DNA from: an uncultured Draconibacterium sp.
GTDB taxonomy: Bacteria; Bacteroidota; Bacteroidia; Bacteroidales; Prolixibacteraceae
Assembly: GCF_913060805.1 (NCBI RefSeq)
Contig: NZ_CAJXTC010000044.1
Coordinates: 1 to 41,310, forward strand
Length of the DNA: 41,310 nt
Direction: 5' to 3'
Shown here in pieces: positions 36,118-41,310 of this stretch; the first letter of the stretch is position 1, and every line of letters begins with the position of its first letter. The position numbers and the translations under genes were made by a program. Below the pieces are notes generated by a model that had not been told where the DNA came from, did not search any database, and saw nothing but the letters and a program-made list of their open reading frames with translations.

Positions 36118-36780
36118 TTTTGCGCCTATTGGTTTCGCTTCCATCAACGATACAAAAGCTCCTTTAAATGTTACATTTTAAGTCGATTTTATGGGCATTT
36201 TAGTTTATGTAACAAATTGTAAGAAATGTTTCATTGAAAAGATTGCTCCTTTTTGAGAAACCTACATTCTTCTTAATTGTTGGACGACTGAATTTAAATG
36301 CCCTTTTTTTTGCGATCTCTATAACTTTTAATCAAATTACATTTTTTCAAATTCAAAAATGTCTTCACCACAACTCCCTCCTAATACTCACTAATTAAAA
36401 CACTTGAGCCAATTATTCTTATTTTCGCCATTTTTTCATTTGTCCAAAAAAGATCCCCAGTTTCCTGAGAATCCATAAATTACACATTAACTCAATAATC
36501 AAAATTATCAGAATATATAAATACAAGTTTGCATCACTTCATTGTATTATGGCATATAATCAGGAGGTCGATGAAGAGGATTATGGCTACTTTAAAAGTT
36601 TTAGATTAATTATTTATGATTAAGGGTAGTTATAGTATTTTCAATTAATTAGCTCATAAAAATCGCCATCATTTTCTCACCACTGATTTCCACCTTACTA
36701 AACCTTTCGTTGATAAAATGGGAATCAGATAAAATAAATCTTTATTTTGAAAGGTTCCTTAAATCCCAAGACAATTAGCT
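36118..36780. other. AT-rich intergenic region between the fructan operon and the mobilisation genes
   Basis: About 660 bases. The part next to the porter gene holds the shared GTTACA and TGTAACA motifs. The remainder is AT-rich and I see no convincing gene, RNA gene or insertion-sequence end. It is where one boundary of the mobile element should lie, but no target duplication or attachment core can be recognised from one sequence. Confidence 0.5.
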
Positions 36781-37683
36781 TCAAAGACTCATTCCCCGAT
36801 CTCTATTCTTCACCTTATATTTCATATTTGGCTCCTTTTTACGTCCTTTACTTTTCTCCACCAATCGATTCAGATCTCTTGCCCATTGTGCCAACTGAAA
36901 TTGATCAATTACCTGTGTCGGAATTTGAATTTCCTGTTCAGCTTTGGCCGTTAAGTAGAACTTTGGCCGTTCCTTAAACTCAGAAAGCCTGATCGGATAA
37001 CGAACCGGATTCCCTATTTCATCCGTGACAAAAACAACATGTCCTCTTCCCGACCTCCTAACCTCCACATTAAAAAGCTCCAGCGATTTGTTGTATAACT
37101 GTTTTGTCGATATGGATTCAATTTGGTTTAGCTGATAAAATAAACTCTCCAGGTTCTGTTTCAGATTTCTACTACCTGCAGAAAATTTCAAATTGGATTG
37201 TACCTGGTTCTGCTCTTGGGACAAATCATATTTTTGTTCGAGGGATTTGATGAAACGTTGTGTTTTCTCCTTCTCATAATTGTCTTTAATTTTCTTCCCG
37301 GTTTCGCAATCAATCCGTGTGGAAACAATATGAAAGTGTGTCCGGTCCAGATCTGAATGCTTATACACAAAGTAAGGCTGATTTCCATAACCCATATGTC
37401 CCATAAAGTTTCCGATTTCTGAGCGGATTCCTTTGTCTCCCAGTTTTACCAAATCCGTTACTGTTGGATTTACAGAAATATGCAAGCCTTTCTTTTTCAC
37501 CCGTGTGTTTCTCTCCTCAATTTCTTTCAGGATATTCAGCCGATCGTGTTTTGTTCCGGCAAAAGGATTTATGGTTGGCGTATTGCCGCTTTTATAAAAG
37601 TGTGCCTTTTTCTGCTCTACTTTCTTTTCGTTGTAGAACAAAGCATTTTGGGTATTGCCCGATTGATGGATTACGATGACCAT
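36781..37683 (-). CDS. relaxase/mobilisation nuclease
   Basis: DNA-nicking enzyme that starts conjugative transfer of a mobilisable element. The 300-residue protein carries the metal-binding motif RTHFHIVSTRID (His116 and His118) of Pfam relaxase-type proteins and a candidate catalytic tyrosine near the N-terminus (Tyr17 in ALFYNEKKV, as in other Bacteroides mobilisation proteins). The C-terminal half (about 165-300) is basic and less conserved. It begins 9 bases after the MobC stop and is the last gene of the mobilisation set, running towards the fructan operon. The length is short but complete for this group. Confidence 0.88.
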   Translation of the reverse strand: MVIVIHQSGNTQNALFYNEKKVEQKKAHFYKSGNTPTINPFAGTKHDRLNILKEIEERNTRVKKKGLHISVNPTVTDLVKLGDKGIRSEIGNFMGHMGYGNQPYFVYKHSDLDRTHFHIVSTRIDCETGKKIKDNYEKEKTQRFIKSLEQKYDLSQEQNQVQSNLKFSAGSRNLKQNLESLFYQLNQIESISTKQLYNKSLELFNVEVRRSGRGHVVFVTDEIGNPVRYPIRLSEFKERPKFYLTAKAEQEIQIPTQVIDQFQLAQWARDLNRLVEKSKGRKKEPNMKYKVKNRDRGMSL

Positions 37684-37692
37684 AGTAAAAAT

Positions 37693-38061
37693 TTAGCGCA
37701 GGTGTTTTTGTAAAAAAGCCAGACATTGCATCACCATCTGAAAAGTCTGTTTTAGCAGACGCCGGTCATTATCTCCAACATTGTAAGTAGAAAATGAATT
37801 CATCTTTTTAGAGAGCTGGTTCAGGTTCACACCGATCCTATTTAATTCATAGTCCAAATTAGTCAACCGTTCTTTTGTCTCCGAATCCAAGTGAACTTCC
37901 TTCTTAACTGATCTCCGAAATATGGCAAAGCGTATATAATCACTCCGGCAGCCAAACTTCCCGGTACGCACCATACTATCCAATCGCTGCTTTTCCTCTT
38001 TAGTAAGAAGCAGCCGGATAATCTCGGTTCGTTTTTCGTTTTCCGGTAATTTTGGTCGCAT
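37693..38061 (-). CDS. mobC: MobC-like relaxosome accessory protein
   Basis: Small DNA-binding protein that assists the relaxase at oriT. I start it at the ATG at 38061, giving 122 residues beginning MRPKLPENEKRTEIIRLLLT. A ribbon-helix-helix-like region (about 10-50) is followed by the MobC signature ELNRIGVNLNQLSKKMNSF. The open frame continues 61 residues further upstream to 38244, but that part is composition-biased (CKMCFYYHK, CSPLPKKAKRK) and translates the inverted-repeat region at 38086-38189, so I take it as non-coding. It is directly followed by the relaxase. Confidence 0.85.
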   Translation of the reverse strand: MRPKLPENEKRTEIIRLLLTKEEKQRLDSMVRTGKFGCRSDYIRFAIFRRSVKKEVHLDSETKERLTNLDYELNRIGVNLNQLSKKMNSFSTYNVGDNDRRLLKQTFQMVMQCLAFLQKHLR

Positions 38062-38085
38062 AATATACTTTCGTTTTGCTTTTTT

Positions 38086-38189
38086 GGGGAGGGGACTGCA
38101 AGTTGGTTTGGTCAAAACCAGGGGCTCCTGCCAGACAAGATACCGAAGGTTTTTATGGTAATAAAAACACATCTTGCAGTCCCCTCCCC
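38086..38189. other. candidate origin of transfer (oriT)
   Basis: A perfect 17-bp inverted repeat flanks this region: arm 38086-38102 (GGGGAGGGGACTGCAAG) and its complement at 38173-38189. Within the 70-base interior are two smaller hairpins: GGTTT/AAACC at about 38105-38119, and GTTTTTAT/ATAAAAAC with a 4-base loop at 38149-38168. It lies just upstream of mobC and the relaxase, the usual oriT position. The nick site itself cannot be assigned. Confidence 0.6.
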
Positions 38190-38274
38190 CCGTAGTTGTT
38201 TCGTAGTGACTTTTCGAGGTCTTCTCTGGTCGGAGTATTCCCAAATTGTATCCCTGAAAAAGTCAATTGTTGAT

Positions 38275-39000
38275 TCATTGTCTTCTGCTTTCTCCCTTCA
38301 TAGTGAAAAAATTGAACATCATTTTTAGCCGGTCGCCAATCATTCCTCCGTAAAATTCATCGGAAGAAAGAGTCTTAAATGTAAAATTTGAAGTGGCATG
38401 AGTTATGGTTCCCACATCACTTCTGAGGCTTAATAATTCAGAAATTGGCCGACTGATATTTCCGTAATCCATGACTGTTTTTGATTCCCTTCCGAATTCA
38501 TCGATGATCAAAGGCCTTTTGACAAACATTTCCATGGACTGCTCTTTAATCTGTTCCTGGAGCTGAACGGATTTGACAAACCGAAGTACGGGATAATTCA
38601 GATTCAATTTTCTGACGATATGGTTATGAAGCATGGAATAGGTTTCGAGCAAAACTGTTTTGCCACATCCGTATTTTCCTTGCAATAACAATCCCTTTGC
38701 GAGATCTCCGGTGAAAGAAGAATTGCCAGTAACGTACAAGTAAAGTTGTTTTATCACCGGCTCGTTGAATTTATCGATCACAAAATTCCGGTCCTGATTT
38801 CGTTGAGCCAGGCACGTGTTCCCGAATGCCTTTATCAGGTTTTGAAATTCAGCATATTCAAAAGGAAAAATTAATCGGCGGCGGCGCATCTTTTCTTTTT
38901 CACCGGCAATTATCTTTTGAGCATCGTTGAGCAATACATCACAGAATTTTTGCTTAGTCGAAATCACTTCCTGTATGGACAAATCCTTTCCCTTTTCCAT
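38275..39000 (-). CDS. DnaC/IstB-like AAA+ ATPase
   Basis: ATPase of the helicase-loader type, probably for replication of the excised element. The 241 residues contain Walker A GKYGCGKT (108-115), Walker B LIIDEFG (164-170), a sensor-like ATSN (202-205) and an arginine-finger-like GDRLKMMF (Arg224). The N-terminal 40 residues are helical and basic (KEKMRRRR). The ATG at 39000 overlaps the upstream winged-helix gene by 47 bases, suggesting coupling. DnaC-like genes next to a winged-helix protein are common in Bacteroidota mobilisable elements. Confidence 0.8.
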   Translation of the reverse strand: MEKGKDLSIQEVISTKQKFCDVLLNDAQKIIAGEKEKMRRRRLIFPFEYAEFQNLIKAFGNTCLAQRNQDRNFVIDKFNEPVIKQLYLYVTGNSSFTGDLAKGLLLQGKYGCGKTVLLETYSMLHNHIVRKLNLNYPVLRFVKSVQLQEQIKEQSMEMFVKRPLIIDEFGRESKTVMDYGNISRPISELLSLRSDVGTITHATSNFTFKTLSSDEFYGGMIGDRLKMMFNFFTMKGESRRQ

Positions 39001-39358
39001 TCGTCTTTGTATTTGTACTATTGTCTTTAGTCTTTATATTATAGGGTGTAGATCTAAGGTCAGACCTAAGTGTAGACCTAGGTGTCAGAATCTGATACTT
39101 AGTTTTAACCCTAAATCCACCCCCGGGAACATAGTTTAACAATCCTGCTTCCTTCAATTGTCCCCGGGCCGATTTCAGTACCTGCAACGAAATATTGGCA
39201 TTGGCCGCCAGTCTTTTGTCGGCATATTCAATCCATTCCGGCCATCGTGATCGGTTGGCCACATGAAGCAAAAAGAAATACAATCGGGTTTCATTTCCAG
39301 TAAAATTTAGCTGTTCATCCAGTCGCCAAAAGTTATTAATCAACTCAAACAGATTCAT
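38954..39358 (-). CDS. winged-helix replication/DnaD-like protein
   Basis: Probable replication protein of the mobile element. The 134 residues show a winged-helix domain (about 1-90: NFTGNETRLYFFLLHVANRS, WIEYADKRLAANANISLQVLKSARGQLKEAGLLNYV) of the DnaD/Rep N-terminal kind and a low-complexity polar tail rich in Thr, Asn and Lys. The tail covers a tandem 12-bp repeat. The start codon shares its A with the stop codon of the upstream HTH gene (TAATG), so translation is coupled. Function assigned from fold and context only. Confidence 0.65.
   Translation of the reverse strand: MNLFELINNFWRLDEQLNFTGNETRLYFFLLHVANRSRWPEWIEYADKRLAANANISLQVLKSARGQLKEAGLLNYVPGGGFRVKTKYQILTPRSTLRSDLRSTPYNIKTKDNSTNTKTNGKGKGFVHTGSDFD
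39048..39083. repeat. three tandem 12-bp iteron-like repeats
   Basis: Units GTAGATCTAAGG, TCAGACCTAAGT and GTAGACCTAGGT follow each other without gaps at 39048-39083, with a weaker fourth unit after them. They lie inside the 3' end of the winged-helix gene and give its RSTLRSDLRSTP tail. Adjacent repeats next to a replication-type gene recall Rep-binding iterons. Confidence 0.45.
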
Positions 39359-39708
39359 TATCCTCTCACTTGCGAACGCTTTCTGAATCCGGCTTTTGCT
39401 TCGTTTTCAATCTCCTGCAGTGTTTTCTTTTTACCACTGGTGATCCATTCGAGTAATTCGTCTTCGAAAAAGTAGAGTTGCTTTCCGTTTTTGTAGCAAG
39501 GAATCATACGTTTGCGCACAAGGCTGTAAACGGTTGGTTTAGCTTTTTTGATGATCTTACAGGCTTGGTCGATTCCGATCGGAATACGTTTGTTGACTTC
39601 AACCGGTGTCTGGCCTTTTTCAACCAGAACTTTTAATTCTGCCACTTCGGTAACCAGGTGGGCTACTGCTTTGGGTAAGTTTTCGAAAGAAATTTCATTG
39701 ACATCCAT
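39358..39708 (-). CDS. excisionase-like helix-turn-helix protein
   Basis: DNA-binding protein of 116 residues in the MerR/excisionase-like HTH_17 group. An N-terminal coiled-coil-like stretch (about 10-32, LVTEVAELKVLVEKG) precedes the HTH (about 42-72: IGIDQACKIIKKAKPTVYSLVRKRMIPCYKNGKQLYF) and a basic C-terminus. Such proteins regulate excision or replication genes in Bacteroidota integrative elements. It is first in a coupled three-gene set (HTH, winged helix, ATPase). Confidence 0.8.
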   Translation of the reverse strand: MDVNEISFENLPKAVAHLVTEVAELKVLVEKGQTPVEVNKRIPIGIDQACKIIKKAKPTVYSLVRKRMIPCYKNGKQLYFFEDELLEWITSGKKKTLQEIENEAKAGFRKRSQVRG

Positions 39709-39819
39709 AACTATGTTTTTTAATCGTTATGAAGCAAATAAAGCCAGTGTTTTTTCTGTGTTGCAAAAACACAGGAGAAACACTTCAAAAACACAGGGGA
39801 TGATGATTTTTATTTGTGC

Positions 39820-40497
39820 TTATTCTTCGGAAAGGCTTTTCCGAATCTGAATAATACCTCTTTGCTCGTCATCTTTTAAATGCCGTTTGATGGTTTCGGT
39901 TTCCACATTTCCAAGAACTGAGGGAAAGACTTTTTTAAGAAAGGCTACCATTTGCAGCTGATTACCAATCCTGAAATGGTTCCAGATATTCCAGCCAAAA
40001 TGATAAACATCGATACTGCTTAATTCGGTGACTTCTACCGATTGAATTTCATCTGCCGGCTTCTTTTCTGCATAGGATATTATATTCCTGGAAAGCAGAA
40101 CCAAATCATTTTCGGAGGTATAGGCTGCAAAAACTGTTTGTGTGTATTTAACTGCAATGGCAATCTTATTATTTTCCTGATCTGTGATCAACTGTCTTTG
40201 CTCAGTCCTGATTTTATTGATCCCGGCTGAATCATTAGATTTTTCAGCGGGATCTTTTGATTGTTTCTTTTTAGGAAAAAATATTCTGGCTATTACAGTA
40301 TAAAGATCCGTTAAAAAAATAGACAGCAGTACATAAACAAGAACACCAAACAAAGTAACGGCTACAAAAACAATATTCGCCGTAAATTCATCTGCGCCAA
40401 TACCTATTACAAACATTCTTGCAACAACACCCAGAATGATACACGCCAGTAATACGGATAAATAAATTACGATATTTTCAAAATATTTGGAGTGCAT
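39820..40497 (-). CDS. membrane protein of unknown function in the mobile element
   Basis: I do not recognise this 225-residue protein. It has two or three N-terminal membrane helices (about 8-32 and 38-73), a basic stop-transfer region (FFPKKKQSKD) and a soluble, charged C-terminal part (about 85-225) with helical character. It lies 111 bases upstream of the HTH gene on the same strand, so it may be part of the mobilisation operon. No catalytic motif is visible. Confidence 0.6.
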   Translation of the reverse strand: MHSKYFENIVIYLSVLLACIILGVVARMFVIGIGADEFTANIVFVAVTLFGVLVYVLLSIFLTDLYTVIARIFFPKKKQSKDPAEKSNDSAGINKIRTEQRQLITDQENNKIAIAVKYTQTVFAAYTSENDLVLLSRNIISYAEKKPADEIQSVEVTELSSIDVYHFGWNIWNHFRIGNQLQMVAFLKKVFPSVLGNVETETIKRHLKDDEQRGIIQIRKSLSEE

Positions 40498-40929
40498 CTC
40501 TTTCTCAGCTGACTTTTAAATGCAGGACTACAAACTTCTGTAATTCCTTGGTTTTTATTGAATCTAATTATTGATATGTGTTTCTAACTATTGCAAGGTA
40601 ACAAATGAAAATTGAATCCAAAAGATGTATGTGCATTTTGAGTGTTGTTACTCCATCCAATAAATAATACCTGTGAAACAAAGAATCTGAATTGATTTTA
40701 TTTGAACAAATAAAACATTCCTCAAAAGAAACGAAAAAAGGGAAAAAAAGAAAAGAAAGCCTAGTAGTTGTCGGCCGTGGATAAAATGCAGGATTGCCAC
40801 GGAGACCTGTAAGAATATTAGAACTACCTGCAAAATTAATAATCCGGGGCATTCATCTTGATCTTGCATTTTTCCCAGGAAAGGTTCTGTGGGGAGGCCG
40901 GCGATATTGGTTTTCTTTTTTGTTTTTCC

Positions 40930-40959
40930 ACCTGTAAGGTCATTAAAACCTGTAAGGTC
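40930..40959. repeat. pair of 12-bp direct repeats
   Basis: ACCTGTAAGGTC occurs at 40930-40941 and again at 40948-40959, 18 bases apart from start to start. Purpose unknown; could be a recombinase or regulator binding site near an element end. Confidence 0.5.
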
Positions 40960-41178
40960 GTATATGTGGGCGGCTAAGGGAAAGTGCAGGACTGCAGTGA
41001 AACGAAAGGATGGCTCTTTTGCGTGCGGTGCCTGAAGGCGTTTTTCGCTGTAACGGTGGAAAAGAGACCGTTCTCCGTGAGTGAGCGAACGGGATAAGGG
41101 AGTATTGCAGCCGGTCAGGGGAAATGGCCGCGGCACGGGAATATGCTGCAAAAACAATAACATCAGAATTCTTTTTCA

Positions 41179-41192
41179 GATAATATATTATC
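41179..41192. promoter_or_regulatory. perfect 14-bp palindrome, candidate operator of the XRE gene
   Basis: GATAATATATTATC is a perfect palindrome 47 bases before the XRE start codon. HipB-type antitoxins bind such palindromes at their own promoters. A near -7 match, TATTTTCG at 41193-41200, touches it directly. Confidence 0.5.
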
Positions 41193-41239
41193 TATTTTCG
41201 TTTAATTTTTGTATTTTTAGCTAATATCTTATTCACAAT

Positions 41240-41310
41240 ATGTACTCATTAGAACAAACACCTACCGAGGTTAGTAAAAAGTTAGCACAAAGATTTCGTA
41301 CCCTGCGAAA
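41240..41310 (+). CDS. XRE-family (HipB-like) regulator, N-terminal fragment cut by window edge
   Basis: Only 23 complete codons are visible: MYSLEQTPTEVSKKLAQRF followed by RTLR. This opening is typical of short XRE helix-turn-helix proteins that precede HipA-type kinase toxin genes in Bacteroidota. The HTH itself lies outside the window, so the toxin-antitoxin idea is from recall of similar starts and the upstream palindrome. Confidence 0.55.
   Translation, partial: MYSLEQTPTEVSKKLAQRFRTLR

Larger units (their letters stand above)
40498..41239. other. structured non-coding region between mobile-element genes and the XRE gene
   Basis: This 742-base stretch holds no convincing gene. Part of it (about 40860-41160) looks richer in G and C than its surroundings. 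It contains three direct copies of an AAATGCAGGACT-like motif, two copies of a 12-bp repeat at 40930-40959, CTCTTTT/AAAAGAG arms (41014-41020 and 41060-41066) and CCGTTC/GAACGG arms (41068-41073 and 41087-41092). A long minus-strand open frame crosses it but looks spurious. Confidence 0.5.

Noticed and set aside
36549-36623. 24-codon plus-strand open frame in the AT-rich gap
   Set aside because: No ribosome-binding site, no promoter match and no recognisable sequence; expected by chance in this composition.
38062-38244. N-terminal extension of the MobC frame
   Set aside because: It translates the 17-bp inverted-repeat region, has a biased composition, and an internal ATG at 38061 gives the normal MobC length.
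40648-41163. 171-residue minus-strand open frame in the non-coding region
   Set aside because: Composition is unlike a folded protein, it has no recognisable domain or credible start, and it overlays inverted and direct repeats. I treat it as a by-product of a structured region.
1-41310. CRISPR array, rRNA or tRNA genes
   Set aside because: No regularly spaced repeats with spacers and no tRNA or rRNA signatures were seen on either strand.

Overview
The window looks like chromosome from a polysaccharide-degrading member of the Bacteroidota. It is AT-rich, has SusC/SusD pairs, SusE-like surface lipoproteins, a hybrid two-component sensor and TAnnTTTG-type promoter boxes, and almost no Shine-Dalgarno sequences. 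The gene style suggests an environmental or marine lineage such as Marinilabiliales, but the sequence alone does not fix the genus.

Layout. (1) 1-3341, minus strand: the promoter-proximal end of a first fructose/fructan operon, in the order MFS sugar porter, fructokinase, SusC-like receptor (cut by the window edge). (2) 3665-16255, plus strand: an alpha-glucan (probably dextran) utilisation locus with a membrane-bound TPR/HTH regulator (DUF6377 type), SusC, SusD, a SusE/F-like binding lipoprotein, a GH66 dextranase-like enzyme and a large (alpha/alpha)6-barrel glycosidase of a family I cannot name, carrying Fn3 and CBM6/35-like tails. (3) 17101-19851, plus strand: a hybrid two-component sensor with a periplasmic sugar-binding domain, the architecture of the fructose sensor BT1754. 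(4) 36078-19898, minus strand: a fructan operon in the order MFS porter, fructokinase, LamG-GH32, SusC, SusD, two DUF5018/DUF4960-type glycan-binding lipoproteins, LamG-GH32 and classical GH32. It resembles the Bacteroides levan locus BT1754-BT1765 in gene content. (5) 36781-40497, minus strand: a mobilisation module (relaxase, MobC, DnaC-like ATPase, winged-helix replication protein, excisionase-like HTH protein, membrane protein) with a candidate oriT. The window ends in a HipB-like XRE gene preceded by a palindrome.

How it works together. Fructans would be bound and cut at the surface by the binding lipoproteins and a LamG-GH32, imported by SusCD, trimmed to fructose by periplasmic GH32s, sensed by the hybrid sensor, carried in by the MFS porter and phosphorylated by fructokinase. 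The alpha-glucan locus would work in parallel: GH66 cuts at the surface, SusCD imports, and the uncharacterised glycosidase may finish the job, since no GH31, GH97 or GH13 gene is present here.

The points most worth following are the unassigned glycosidase in the dextran locus, the Asp-to-Glu change at the GH32 nucleophile position in both LamG-GH32 proteins, the diverged duplicate porter-fructokinase pairs with a nearly unchanged leader, and the inverted-repeat oriT candidate hidden under an over-long MobC reading frame.
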